Positions 1 through 8,679 of a DNA stretch of 64,000 nucleotides are shown here, piece by piece. The position numbers and the translations under genes were made by a program. Each line of letters opens with the position of its first letter. The first letter of the stretch is position 1. The DNA lies in contig NZ_LT707409.1 of assembly GCF_900156875.1 (NCBI RefSeq), positions 1,270,961 through 1,334,960 of the forward strand, read 5' to 3'. The DNA comes from Robertmurraya dakarensis. GTDB lineage: Bacteria; Bacillota; Bacilli; Bacillales; Cytobacillaceae. The notes below the pieces were generated by a model. It was not told where the DNA came from, made no database searches, and saw only the letters and a program-made list of their open reading frames with translations.

Positions 1-578
1 AAACCAAGTCCTTGCGTATAATATTCCTCTGTCTTTGTTAACTCGGCAACATGTAAATGAATATGGCCCATGACGGTACCAGCAGGCAGGCCATTCCACG
101 GCTGCTGCTGGTTCCCATTCGCCAGCAGGTCTTGAAAATTTAGTGGATCCACAGTCATAGCCACTTCTCCGTTGCTCCAATGCCACTGCGAAGGATCACG
201 ATCAATATAAATCTCAATTCCATTTCCATCAGGATCGGATAAATAAAGCGCTTCACTCACCAGATGGTCAGATGACCCCAATTGAATTTTATTTTCGATA
301 AAATGGAAAACAATATTAGCTAAGTCTGATCGATTTGGCAAAAGAATGGCAAAATGATATAACCCAGTAGTTCGTCCTTGCTTCGGCAGGGCATTCTCCG
401 GTTGTTCCAGCGATAAAATGCTAGTTTTTCCATCTGTCGTTAATTTGGCGCTTGTCTCTGTTTTTTCTAAAACCTTAAAGCCAATGATTTCTTGATAATA
501 CTTTAATGAACGCTCTAAACTTTCTACTTTAATCTTTACATGATCAACATAAGTGACCGGCTTTTGATGAAACCTCAT
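1..578 (-). CDS. catE: CatE-like catechol 2,3-dioxygenase (VOC family), 3' end missing
   Basis: Ring-cleaving extradiol dioxygenase of the vicinal-oxygen-chelate (glyoxalase) superfamily, expected to open catechol-type rings with Fe(II). About 192 residues are visible; the C-terminus lies beyond base 1. The N-terminal module starts with YVDHVKIKV, whose His fits the first metal ligand, and the second module begins near [10 protein letters not shown], with a His at the equivalent site. The ATG at 578 follows a GGGGG-rich ribosome binding site. It is divergent from an HxlR-family gene, the arrangement expected for catE and its repressor catR. Family assignment is strong; the exact substrate is inferred. 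Confidence 0.78.
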   Translation of the reverse strand, partial: MRFHQKPVTYVDHVKIKVESLERSLKYYQEIIGFKVLEKTETSAKLTTDGKTSILSLEQPENALPKQGRTTGLYHFAILLPNRSDLANIVFHFIENKIQLGSSDHLVSEALYLSDPDGNGIEIYIDRDPSQWHWSNGEVAMTVDPLNFQDLLANGNQQQPWNGLPAGTVMGHIHLHVAELTKTEEYYTQGLG

Positions 579-699
579 ATGTAATCCCCCTGTCTTATCG
601 ATAATTAGTAATTGCTATGGTATCTTCGCATATGTGTCATTTAAATTGTTATCATAATTTTCCCTTTTATTGGAGTTTCAATGCTTAAAAGAATAATAG

Positions 700-716
700 T
701 TACTTTATGTAAGTAA
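700..716. promoter_or_regulatory. Candidate operator between catE and catR
   Basis: A 17-bp inverted repeat, TTACTT-TATGT-AAGTAA, lies in the divergent intergenic region. A second copy of the left part (AGTTACTTTAT) lies about 45 bp downstream, overlapping the hxlR promoter. Position and symmetry suit a binding site for the neighbouring HxlR/CatR-like repressor. Seen directly as a repeat; the role is inferred. Confidence 0.45.
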
Positions 717-737
717 GTGTAAATTGGTAATGCCATT

Positions 738-767
738 TTGTCAAGTTACTTTATTATGTTTTATAAT
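738..767 (+). promoter_or_regulatory. Sigma-A promoter of the catR-like gene
   Basis: TTGTCA (738-743) and TATAAT (762-767) are separated by 18 bp, upstream of the start at 819. A further TATAGT-like element lies closer to the gene. The -10 matches consensus fully and the -35 in five of six bases. Confidence 0.6.
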
Positions 768-818
768 GATATAAACAAACGAAAAGTGGTATAGTATTTG
801 TGAAGAGGTGTCAATAAA

Positions 819-1145
819 ATGGAAAAATCAGTTATTTGCCCGCGTTTTGAAAAAGCCATTTCCCTTTTAAGCCAAAGATGGACTGCACTAGTGATTTATC
901 AACTACTGCAAGGACCGCAGCGTTTTAGCGAAATTCAAACATCCGTTGGAATTAGTGGAAAAGTGCTGTCAGACAGATTAAAAGACCTAGAGCAGCAAGG
1001 AATCATCAATAGAAAAGTGATACCTGAAACACCCGTGATGATTGAGTACTCCTTAACAGAGAAAGGTGCTTCATTAGAACCTATTTTAAGAGAAATTGAA
1101 AAATGGTCACAGTGCTGGATTCTGCCAGAAAATGTGGAAAACTAA
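819..1145 (+). CDS. catR: HxlR/DUF24-family transcriptional repressor, CatR-like
   Basis: A 108-residue winged-helix regulator of the HxlR (DUF24) family: Cys7 in the ICPRFEKA motif, the recognition-helix region SVGISGKVLSDRLKDLE and the wing after INRKVIPE. In B. subtilis YodB and CatR, the equivalent N-terminal Cys senses quinones and diamide and controls catDE. Conservation of Cys7 and divergence from a catE-like gene support a quinone-responsive repressor. An AGAGGTG ribosome binding site precedes the ATG. A strong convergent terminator follows. Orthology to CatR rather than another DUF24 member is inferred from context. Confidence 0.75.
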   Translation: MEKSVICPRFEKAISLLSQRWTALVIYQLLQGPQRFSEIQTSVGISGKVLSDRLKDLEQQGIINRKVIPETPVMIEYSLTEKGASLEPILREIEKWSQCWILPENVEN

Positions 1146-1148
1146 AAT

Positions 1149-1196
1149 AGCTGAACCAGTGTGATATTGGTTCACACTGGTTCAGCTTACTTTTTA
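1149..1196. terminator. Bidirectional intrinsic terminator
   Basis: A perfect 16-bp inverted repeat (arms 1149-1164 and 1172-1187) with a 7-nt loop is followed by a T-rich run on the plus strand and by ATTTTAGTTTT on the minus strand. It lies between the convergent catR-like gene and tnaA and can serve both. Confidence 0.85.
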
Positions 1197-1206
1197 CCAA
1201 AAAAAT

Positions 1207-2604
1207 TCATTCCTCAGCTGGCAGCAATTCAAATCCTGCTGTAAAGTGTCTAAGCGAAGTAATTGGACCTTCATAAACCAATTTCATACCACGATACTTC
1301 TCTCTTTGTTCATAAATTTCGCCGAGGGCGGAAACGATCACGTCCAAATGGTTATTTGTATATACCCTTCTTGAAATCGCGATCCTCATCACTTCTACTT
1401 CAGGGAAGATATCTTTTCCTGTAGTGGGATCTTTGGAGCCGAATGCACATGCCCCCAGTTCTACAGCCCTCACCCCTGCTTCTTCATATAAAGCGACAAC
1501 TAGCCGCTGCGATGGGAACTCATGTTGTGGAATGTGAGGAAAAAATCTTCTCCCATCAACATATACCCCATGCCCTCCAGTTGGTTCGATAATGGGTATC
1601 CCTTTTTCTCTTAAACGGTCACCTAAATACTTTACTTGGTTAATTCGGTATTCTAAATACTGTTCGTCTGCCCCTTCTTGTAAGCCAACTGCAAGCGCTT
1701 CTAAGTCCCGGCCGGCTAAACCCCCGTAGGTGATATAGCCTTCATGCACAATGGCGAGCTGCTGTGCATGTTTTAACACCTCTGCATTTCGGGTGATAAA
1801 CAAACCGCCGATGTTCACAAGGCCATCTTTTTTGGAGCTCATAATCGCTGTTTCACAGTAAGAGAACATTTCTCTTGTAATTTCTTTTATGGATTTATTC
1901 TGATAACCATCTTCTCTTTTTTTAATAAAGTAAGCGTTTTCAGACATGCGTGCAGCATCAATAACAAACGGAATTCTATGTTTCTTGGCCAGCAGGCTCG
2001 CTTCTCTTATGTTTTGCATCGAAACAGGCTGACCGCCATTGTTATTACAGGTGACCGTCATCATGACAACGGATATGTTTTCAGGTCCTTTTTCTTCTAT
2101 TAACTTATCCATTTTTTTTAGGTCAATATTCCCCTTAAACGGGTGTGGCGGACTCGCTGTATCTTTTCCCTCATCGATTAAATGATCTACAACCAGTGCA
2201 CCAAGAACTTCTGCATTTCCTCTAAAAGTGTCAAAATGCATATTGCCTATCGCGTATTTTCCTGGTTTTGCATATATTTTGGCCATCATGAAATCAGCTG
2301 CTCTTCCTTGATGGGTTGGCTGCACATATGGCATACCGAAGAGATCCTGAACTGATTGCTGTAATTTATAAAAACTTTTCGAACCTGCATAAGACTCATC
2401 ACCCAGCATAAGGGCTGCCCATTGTTCATTGCTCATCGCCGATGTTCCGCTATCCGTAATACAATCGATGTATACATTTTCAGCTTTTATTTGAAACACA
2501 TTATAGCGCGCCTCTTTAAGCCATTCCTGCCGCTCAGCTTTTGTCGTTTTCTTTATTTTCTCCACCATTTTGATGCGAAAAGGCTCAGCTGTCATAAAAC
2601 GCAT
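1207..2604 (-). CDS. tnaA: Tryptophanase (L-tryptophan indole-lyase)
   Basis: A 465-residue PLP enzyme of the beta-eliminating lyase family, splitting tryptophan into indole, pyruvate and ammonia. The whole chain also aligns with tyrosine phenol-lyase, but the discriminating positions are of the tryptophanase kind: Asp125 in NMHFDTF (E. coli Asp137; Thr in phenol-lyase), Leu383 in VEL (Ile in TnaA, Arg in phenol-lyase) and His453 in LRHFTA (His463 in TnaA, Phe in phenol-lyase). Asp216 and Arg219 (VIDAARM) bind the cofactor and SKKD at 257-260 carries the PLP lysine. The ATG follows AAAGGA; an inner Met4 is an alternative start. No tnaC-like leader is visible. Confidence 0.85.
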   Translation of the reverse strand: MRFMTAEPFRIKMVEKIKKTTKAERQEWLKEARYNVFQIKAENVYIDCITDSGTSAMSNEQWAALMLGDESYAGSKSFYKLQQSVQDLFGMPYVQPTHQGRAADFMMAKIYAKPGKYAIGNMHFDTFRGNAEVLGALVVDHLIDEGKDTASPPHPFKGNIDLKKMDKLIEEKGPENISVVMMTVTCNNNGGQPVSMQNIREASLLAKKHRIPFVIDAARMSENAYFIKKREDGYQNKSIKEITREMFSYCETAIMSSKKDGLVNIGGLFITRNAEVLKHAQQLAIVHEGYITYGGLAGRDLEALAVGLQEGADEQYLEYRINQVKYLGDRLREKGIPIIEPTGGHGVYVDGRRFFPHIPQHEFPSQRLVVALYEEAGVRAVELGACAFGSKDPTTGKDIFPEVEVMRIAISRRVYTNNHLDVIVSALGEIYEQREKYRGMKLVYEGPITSLRHFTAGFELLPAEE

Positions 2605-2698
2605 ATGGAGATCATCCTTTCAAGGAGTCATTTTAAGGTCCTGTAACCATTTTACAGTCGGGAATCCGGTAACATTCGGAAAATTTTCATTTTATACT

Positions 2699-4378
2699 CT
2701 ATAATGCCTTATACAAGTATATTTTCCAGGGTGTATCTTGAGATTGAAATACGGATTCAAGGTGCAACTGATTATCTCCTGCGTTTTCGATTTGCACAGC
2801 AGAAAAAATATAACTACCTCCCATTTTCTTAAATTGCTCTATATTCAACTGCAAATTTTTTATTGGCTTTTGCCTATCTTTTGTAAACATGTAATTCTTC
2901 CCTAATTCATTTGTAAAAATGTAGCAGCGGGCTCCCCATTCATCGAAATAGGTCGTAATGCTTGCGTTCTTAGCGAGCTCACTCTCAATAATCTTCCGAA
3001 ACTCATTTTTATATGATAGCGGGTAAAAGTTATTATATGAATCAAGTGTATAAAAACCGTTATATTGCGGAATTGCTGGGTGCATGCCAATACTTGCGAC
3101 TCGGTATTTCTCTACAGGAAGACCAATAAAATCTTTAATCTCCTGAAATTGTTTTTCAGCATAAAACTCACGTACGGTTGGATTTTTATAAAAGACGATT
3201 TCTTCATTTATTAAAAATAAGAAAATAATCTGTGCATACAATAGGATTTTTGCATTTCTCTTCCATTTTCCGCCCTTTTTCCATAGAATCTTTAAGCTAA
3301 TCGCAAATAAAACATATATGACTAAAGGCCTTAAAAAATGATAGCGGGCGAAGTTAAAGGTATCTAGAAAATGAAATCTTTCTGTTAAAGGAAGCCATCC
3401 TTTATAGAACCAAAATGCATACCAGATTGACAAAAATACATTAACCCAAAATAGAAGAAGGAACATTTTTTCCCTTTTCCAAAGCTTGTGTATCAGGATG
3501 ATATCTAAAGCCAGAAAGATAACAGGAAGCATGATGAATGTGTGGGCTGTCATGACATGGTGATGTCCTAATACAAAGTTCTTTATCGATAGAAGCACAG
3601 ACCTCCAAAAAGGCAATCTCGCATGAAAATATTCATCCCTGCTTGTCGGATCTGTCATAAATAAAAAAGAGTACACTAACCGATATTCTACAATTAAATA
3701 CATAACGCTCATCAAAACAATGGAGGAAAGAAAATGAAAATTCCAGCCTCTTCCCCTTACGAAATCAACGAACCACAGCATACCCATTGCAGATAAAAAG
3801 AAAAAGAACCCTAATACAATGCTTGAATAAAAAGGCAGCAAAAGAAGCGCGGCATAGTTTTTCCAAGAACTTTCCCCATTGCGAATGTTTAAGAATGCCC
3901 ATAGAGCAAGAGGCATTCCAAGTGTACTGAGCATCCCGGAAGGCCAAAATAAAGTGAGAGAAAAAGCGAGCGCGACCCCAACACGAATGACTGACATTTC
4001 CTCACTCGGAATGAAGTGTTTCTTTAGTAATAAGTACATACCGAAGAAAGCTGCGAATCTCGTGATTGCCTGACTAACACCATAAGCCAACATCGTTGGA
4101 AAAAGGGCATAAAGCCAGACAATAAGACTGAATTCAGATGAAAATGCATTTCTAGATAAATGACCGTTCATAATCTGAGCGATGCTTGCGTCAACAGAAC
4201 CGGATATTTCACCACTATTCGCAAGCACCTTATACCATGCGAGATTAGAATCCAAGTTATCATGTATTCGTATATGTGCATTTTCTCCAAGTATAAACAA
4301 CGGAGATAAATAAACAACAATGATTAAAATAGCCATAGTGATAAGTTTACGTTCGCTTTGATGCTGAGTGCTTTCCAT
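2699..4378 (-). CDS. DUF6044 family multi-pass membrane protein (YkoS-like)
   Basis: A 559-residue integral membrane protein. About ten hydrophobic segments span residues 15-370. The periplasmic-looking loop after the first segment carries a HIRIHDNLDSN motif with conserved acidic residues, resembling GT-C glycosyltransferase folds. The last ~190 residues are hydrophilic. It resembles YkoS-type DUF6044 proteins of Bacillus, whose function is not established. An AGAGGTG site precedes the start. It lies 95 bp upstream of tnaA on the same strand with no clear terminator between, so read-through is possible. A lipid-linked sugar substrate is speculation. Confidence 0.6.
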   Translation of the reverse strand: MESTQHQSERKLITMAILIIVVYLSPLFILGENAHIRIHDNLDSNLAWYKVLANSGEISGSVDASIAQIMNGHLSRNAFSSEFSLIVWLYALFPTMLAYGVSQAITRFAAFFGMYLLLKKHFIPSEEMSVIRVGVALAFSLTLFWPSGMLSTLGMPLALWAFLNIRNGESSWKNYAALLLLPFYSSIVLGFFFFLSAMGMLWFVDFVRGRGWNFHFLSSIVLMSVMYLIVEYRLVYSFLFMTDPTSRDEYFHARLPFWRSVLLSIKNFVLGHHHVMTAHTFIMLPVIFLALDIILIHKLWKREKMFLLLFWVNVFLSIWYAFWFYKGWLPLTERFHFLDTFNFARYHFLRPLVIYVLFAISLKILWKKGGKWKRNAKILLYAQIIFLFLINEEIVFYKNPTVREFYAEKQFQEIKDFIGLPVEKYRVASIGMHPAIPQYNGFYTLDSYNNFYPLSYKNEFRKIIESELAKNASITTYFDEWGARCYIFTNELGKNYMFTKDRQKPIKNLQLNIEQFKKMGGSYIFSAVQIENAGDNQLHLESVFQSQDTPWKIYLYKAL

Positions 4379-4505
4379 TTCCTAACACCTCTAAAATTTA
4401 TATTAGGAGAATGACTTTCTTAATGTCTTTGCCGAAAACTTTTCCACTTTTATATTTCGGTTATAGATGGAAACTTATACCTAATCTCTAAATCCTATGA
4501 AACGC

Positions 4506-4531
4506 AAAAAAAAAGAGCCAAAGGCTCTTTT
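4506..4531 (-). terminator. Terminator of the tenA-ykoEDC operon
   Basis: Nine-bp arms (4511-4519, 4523-4531) with a 3-nt loop, AAAAGAGCC / GGCTCTTTT, followed on the minus strand by a run of T. It ends the transcription unit whose last gene stops at 4550. Confidence 0.9.
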
Positions 4532-4549
4532 AAGAAAAATAGAGAAGTA

Positions 4550-5329
4550 TTAAATGACAAATCGCACTCTAATGGCTGTTAGTCCCGCGTAGAGTATGAA
4601 AAGAAAAATTCCGAAAAACATATCCTTCTTTGTCCAAGGAACAGCATGATAATAAGTCCGTTCTCGACTCCCGTCGAATCCTTTTGATTCCATTGCAATC
4701 GCGACTCGTTCTGCTTTTCGGATGGCGCCTGCCATTAATGGAATGATTACCATCTTACTCTCGCGAATCTTATCCTTGATTCCCCGAGGTTCACCTAATC
4801 CGCGAATCCGATGCGCTGCACGGATTTGTTCTAACTCCTGGCGAAATAATGGAAGAAATCGATAAGCGGCCATCATTCCATACCCAAAACGCGGTGGCAG
4901 CTTGCAATGCTGAATAAGGCTTAACATGAGCTTCGTCGGCTCCGTTGTCAGAACAAACAGCAATGACCATGAAATAAATAACAGTGAACGGAGACCAAGA
5001 GATAGGCCAGTTAGCACATTTTCGAGTGCAACAGGCATGCTCCCGATGAAGAAAAGAACAGTATCTCCTCTATCACTTGGAAAGACGACATTTATCCAGA
5101 TGAAACTAAAAGCAAAGAAACTAAAGGGGATGAGGATTTTGAATAGAAATCCAGGTGAAATTCCCCCTAAAAAAATAATTAAAGTCAGGGTGATGATCAG
5201 CATCAAAAGAGGCGTCCATGGATCAAAGACGGGTACCATGAAAAAGATGACGATTAAAACGCTAAAAAGCTTTAAAGTAGGGTTTACTTCCTGCAAGAAG
5301 AAGCCATTCTTTTGATAGTGTTCTAGCAT
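4550..5329 (-). CDS. ykoC: ECF transporter T component (YkoC-like)
   Basis: EcfT-type transmembrane coupling subunit of an energy-coupling-factor transporter, 259 residues. About five membrane segments are visible (residues 18-55, 65-85, 105-130 and the C-terminal 235-255). The cytoplasmic coupling helices carry the two small-residue signatures, AHRIRGLG and MESKGFDG, that contact the ATPases. Its ATG overlaps the stop of the ATPase gene by one base (TAATG), indicating translational coupling. As the last gene of a TPP-riboswitch operon it should energise uptake of thiamine or its hydroxymethylpyrimidine precursor through YkoE. Confidence 0.88.
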   Translation of the reverse strand: MLEHYQKNGFFLQEVNPTLKLFSVLIVIFFMVPVFDPWTPLLMLIITLTLIIFLGGISPGFLFKILIPFSFFAFSFIWINVVFPSDRGDTVLFFIGSMPVALENVLTGLSLGLRSLLFISWSLLFVLTTEPTKLMLSLIQHCKLPPRFGYGMMAAYRFLPLFRQELEQIRAAHRIRGLGEPRGIKDKIRESKMVIIPLMAGAIRKAERVAIAMESKGFDGSRERTYYHAVPWTKKDMFFGIFLFILYAGLTAIRVRFVI

Positions 5330-7005
5330 TAGATCACTCCTTCCATTTCCCTTGTCAGCCTGTTCAGTGTATATGAGATCGGTACTTTCATAGACGAGGC
5401 CCCTAGTAATTCCTTTTGTTTAAATAGAGTCGTGACATCGCCCTCATAAGCAACGCTTCCTTCATTTAATAGAATTACTTTATTCGCATACTCTGCCACA
5501 AGTTCCATATCGTGAGTAATCATCAGAATTGTTTTTCCCTTTTGATTTAAAGTTTTCAACAACTCCATCATCACTTTGGTATTAATATGATCCTGCCCAA
5601 ATGTGGGCTCATCAAGAATAAGCAGCTGTTGATCATTCGTTAACATCGTAGCAACTGACAAACGGCGTTTTTGCCCTTGGCTTAATGAAAATGGGTTATG
5701 ATGCCTGTGATCAGTTAACCTAAATTGATGAAGAAGTTCCTTCAGTCTTTCTTTCCATTTATCTTCACCCCAGCCAAGGATCTTAAATCCATAGGCTAAC
5801 TCTTGTTCAACCGTATCGCAAATGAATTGATGTTCAGGATTTTGAAAAACATAGCCAACTTTCTGCATGAGGTCCCTTGATTTTAAATCTCCAATCTCAC
5901 GATTAAAGAAAGAAATCCTTCCACTTTCGGGCTTTAAAAATCGTAAAAATAATTTACTTAATGTACTTTTCCCAGCTCCATTAGGCCCGATTAACGCTGC
6001 AAACTCACCTGGAAGAATGGAGAAATTGACGTTATTTAACACTTTATGGTCGTTGTAGGAAAAAGACAAATTTTCCACTTGCAGTAGTGGCATTTGTTGT
6101 TCTCCGCTTCCTTGGAGTGCATGGATAGCCTGGCTTTGATCTCTCTGCACTTTAGGACTGCTAATAAACTCACTTTTAAATTCTTCTATACTTAAAGGAA
6201 ACTTGCTCCAAACCTGGCCGTTTTCTTCTGCCGTTTTTGCTGCCTTGCAAATTTGCGGGATCCAAATTCCTTGGTTCTTAATCTCCCAATAATGATGACG
6301 AAAGACGTCTCTAGGATGCCCATCTGCCATAATGGTTCCATCGCCGCCAATAACAATCGTTCGATTCATATGCTGTAAAAGATCATCAAGTTTGTGCTCA
6401 ATAAAGATTAATGTTTTGTTCAATTGTCGTGAAATGTCAGTGAATAACTGGAACATTTCCTCGGTGCTCGCTGGATCAAGATTTGCCGTAGGCTCATCTA
6501 AAATCAATATTTCAGGATCCATTGCGATCAGACAAGCTAAACCTAGCTTTTGCTTCATCCCGCCAGAAAGATCTTTTATCTGGGCCATTCTCCATTTTGT
6601 AAGCCCTGTTAATTCCAAGCTATTTTCCAGTCTTTTTTCGATTTCCTCTTTTGTTAGACACTGGTTCTCCAGCCCAAAGACAATTTCATCTTCAACAGTT
6701 AACATGCAAAACTGGGTGTCAGGATCCTGAAATAGGATCCCAACTCTTTCACTTGCTTCACGGAAATTCATCTTTAATGGCTGTTTCCCATTAATTGTAA
6801 CGGTACCAGACAGATTGGCATCAATCGATTTTGGAATAATCCCATTTAAAGTCAATGCCAAGGTGCTTTTTCCACCGCCGCTCGGGCCAAGGATGAGAAG
6901 TTTTTCACCTTTATCAATCTGCAAATCTATGCCATTCAATACCTTTTTTCGTTGAAAGGGATAGGAAACCGTTAAATTATGAATGTTGAGATAGCTCATC
7001 TTCAT
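5329..7005 (-). CDS. ykoD: ECF transporter double ATPase (YkoD-like)
   Basis: A fused EcfA-EcfA' ATPase, 558 residues with two ABC cassettes. Cassette 1 has Walker A GPSGGGKST (40-48), signature LSGGMKQK and Walker B ILILDEPTANLD. Cassette 2, beginning near residue 310, has GPNGAGKST, signature LSQGQKRR and LLILDEPTFGQD. Both active sites look intact. The start overlaps the 3' end of ykoE by 29 bp; Met3 is an alternative start. The gene order S component, ATPase, T component within a thiamine-responsive unit matches ykoEDC of Bacillus. Confidence 0.9.
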   Translation of the reverse strand: MKMSYLNIHNLTVSYPFQRKKVLNGIDLQIDKGEKLLILGPSGGGKSTLALTLNGIIPKSIDANLSGTVTINGKQPLKMNFREASERVGILFQDPDTQFCMLTVEDEIVFGLENQCLTKEEIEKRLENSLELTGLTKWRMAQIKDLSGGMKQKLGLACLIAMDPEILILDEPTANLDPASTEEMFQLFTDISRQLNKTLIFIEHKLDDLLQHMNRTIVIGGDGTIMADGHPRDVFRHHYWEIKNQGIWIPQICKAAKTAEENGQVWSKFPLSIEEFKSEFISSPKVQRDQSQAIHALQGSGEQQMPLLQVENLSFSYNDHKVLNNVNFSILPGEFAALIGPNGAGKSTLSKLFLRFLKPESGRISFFNREIGDLKSRDLMQKVGYVFQNPEHQFICDTVEQELAYGFKILGWGEDKWKERLKELLHQFRLTDHRHHNPFSLSQGQKRRLSVATMLTNDQQLLILDEPTFGQDHINTKVMMELLKTLNQKGKTILMITHDMELVAEYANKVILLNEGSVAYEGDVTTLFKQKELLGASSMKVPISYTLNRLTREMEGVI

Positions 7006-7588
7006 TCACTCTCTGTTCTCGATAAATTTTCCCAAGCGCAAAATTATCCAACACTCCTGTTCGGCACAATGCATCTGCCAGCTTCTTACTGCCCCAGCCT
7101 GCCAGCACAGCACCGCTAATCAGCATCGCAATCAGCATCAGTCCAGTAATAACAGAAGAATACTGGCTATACCCATACATAAAATAGATCGTCACGAAAT
7201 TAGCAAACGTACCAAACACCCCAGCAAGCATTAATGCAGGAAGCTTGTAGCTTCGATATAGTAATAGCGCTAAGGCCAGCTCTGCTCCCAGCCCTTGAGT
7301 AAAACCAAGAATGAGAACAGCTCCTGCACTTACGGAACCGACTAAAATTTCGGTACCAGCAGCAATCAATTCACCAACCAATGCCACTCCTGGCTTTCGA
7401 ATTATATAAGCACAAACAATCGGGGCCATAATCCAAAAACCAGAGATTAATCCTCGAGCAACCGGACCGAATATTCCCTCTATCAGCTGTCCAAAAAAGA
7501 TCCAAAGAAGATACAAGACGCCGAATACAATCGAAATAGAAGAGATCACAACAATTTCTCGTAAATTCAAAGATTTAGAGTTCTTCAT
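6977..7588 (-). CDS. ykoE: ECF transporter S component (YkoE-like, HMP/thiamine)
   Basis: Substrate-binding membrane subunit, 203 residues with about six hydrophobic segments (e.g. 12-32, 48-62, 68-90, 95-112, 115-137, 145-165). The ATG at 7588 follows AAAAGGAG. It sits between tenA (23-bp gap) and the ATPase gene (29-bp overlap). Family knowledge: YkoE is the specificity subunit for thiamine precursors. B. subtilis places ykoF, a soluble thiamine/HMP-binding protein, in the same operon; no such gene is present here, and tenA takes its place. Confidence 0.85.
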   Translation of the reverse strand: MKNSKSLNLREIVVISSISIVFGVLYLLWIFFGQLIEGIFGPVARGLISGFWIMAPIVCAYIIRKPGVALVGELIAAGTEILVGSVSAGAVLILGFTQGLGAELALALLLYRSYKLPALMLAGVFGTFANFVTIYFMYGYSQYSSVITGLMLIAMLISGAVLAGWGSKKLADALCRTGVLDNFALGKIYREQRVNEDELSQHS

Positions 7589-7610
7589 GGCCGCCTTCTC
7601 CTTTTCGCAA

Positions 7611-8303
7611 TCATTCTATTACAGCTGCCTTTGTGTTTTGAACGGGCCAGTCCTCCAGCTTATAGGCCATATCAAAGAACATATATTCAAGCTGGCTGCT
7701 GACCATGAAATGTTCTCTCATTCTATCTTTTTCTTGTTGGGATGCTGTAAGTGATAATTCATCTAATCTTTTTAATGATTTATACATACGAATAGGCTCT
7801 TTACCGCCATAGAACATAATCCAGTCATAAAAAGGATGAGAAGGCTTCGGTTCGTACTCTTTGATGATCCTTTCACCTATGTATGAGTAAATATATGGAC
7901 AAGGAAGGGTAACGGCAATGGTTTCCCCAAGAGTTCCCGAGCGGGCAGCATTTAACATATGCTTTGTATAGTGCTGGGCAGTTGGAGCTAATGGGAAGCC
8001 TTGCAAATCCTCGTATCTAACTCCTGCTACACTGCAAAAGTTGTTATGAGGATGTACTTCACTGTTTAAAACAAATGAAATACTAGTATTGAACATCGCC
8101 ATGTCTTCTCGGCTTGTGCATTTGGAAATCCCTAAAGCATAGGCTTGCATTATACTATTTAAATACTCAAAGTCTTGCTTCACATAATGAATCAATTGCT
8201 CCTTCCCCAACGTTCCCTCTGCCACACCTCTGACAAATGGATGATCATAGCATGCCTCAAAGATATAATTTGCCTCTTCTCGTAATTGCTGTGTAAAACT
8301 CAT
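7611..8303 (-). CDS. tenA: Thiaminase II / aminopyrimidine aminohydrolase TenA
   Basis: Salvages thiamine breakdown products by hydrolysing aminopyrimidines to hydroxymethylpyrimidine. All catalytic positions of B. subtilis TenA are present when counting from the second possible start: Asp44, Tyr47, Cys135 (LPCPYIYSY), Tyr139 and the Glu of SSQLEYMFFD. An upstream in-frame TTG at 8306 would add one residue, but the ATG at 8303 sits seven bases after GGAGG and gives the family numbering. It is the first gene of the TPP-riboswitch operon, which then imports the same pyrimidine through YkoCDE. Confidence 0.93.
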   Translation of the reverse strand: MSFTQQLREEANYIFEACYDHPFVRGVAEGTLGKEQLIHYVKQDFEYLNSIMQAYALGISKCTSREDMAMFNTSISFVLNSEVHPHNNFCSVAGVRYEDLQGFPLAPTAQHYTKHMLNAARSGTLGETIAVTLPCPYIYSYIGERIIKEYEPKPSHPFYDWIMFYGGKEPIRMYKSLKRLDELSLTASQQEKDRMREHFMVSSQLEYMFFDMAYKLEDWPVQNTKAAVIE

Positions 8304-8364
8304 CAAAATTCCTCCTTTTTTTTAAAAAAGGAAGCCAAACTAAAGGGTGGACTTTTAATCTAAC

Positions 8365-8393
8365 AAAAAAAGCCGCTCCAAAAATGGAGCGAC
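8365..8393 (-). terminator. Riboswitch expression-platform terminator
   Basis: A nine-bp stem (8372-8380 with 8385-8393, one G-U pair), a 4-nt loop and seven T on the minus strand lie between the TPP aptamer and tenA. With ligand bound, transcription should stop here. Confidence 0.88.
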
Positions 8394-8468
8394 TTCTTAC
8401 TGAAAGGATCATTCAATAAACAAATTGTCGTAAAAGAATCCTAGCAGTGTAGTTTAAAAGATTAAGCC

Positions 8469-8562
8469 GTCTCCACTTCCCTACGCTAGTGCTAACTAGA
8501 TCAGGTTCAAAGGGATTAAGAAAACTCTTATCTCAGCCAAAACGGCACCCCTAGTGGACTTC
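8469..8562 (-). promoter_or_regulatory. TPP riboswitch (THI element) of tenA-ykoEDC
   Basis: The conserved THI-box blocks occur in order on the minus strand: GGGGTGCC, GGCTGAGAT, CCCTTTGAACCTGATC, then GCGTAGGGAAG. Closing P1 arms (AGTCCACT and AGTGGA) frame it at 8553-8560 and 8472-8477. The downstream terminator at 8365-8393 shows transcriptional control. Thiamine pyrophosphate should repress the uptake and salvage operon. Confidence 0.96.
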
Positions 8563-8679
8563 CTTATTTAATTGTTTCTAACCTTATCATATGATCAAAA
8601 TCTTGTCAAAATCCAAAATAGTAAAAAACTTTAAAGACTTAAGAAACCTTTTTAACCTTTGCTATTATAAAATAATTCT

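Noticed and set aside
1207-2604. Annotation as tyrosine phenol-lyase
   Set aside because: Overall similarity is high, but the residues that set specificity are those of tryptophanase.
2422-2646. Plus-strand frames antisense to tnaA, phoX, pst and other genes
   Set aside because: They lie wholly inside well-supported genes on the other strand, lack ribosome binding sites and have shadow-like composition.
7611-8306. TTG start at 8306 for tenA
   Set aside because: The ATG at 8303 has the better spacing to GGAGG and reproduces the B. subtilis active-site numbering.
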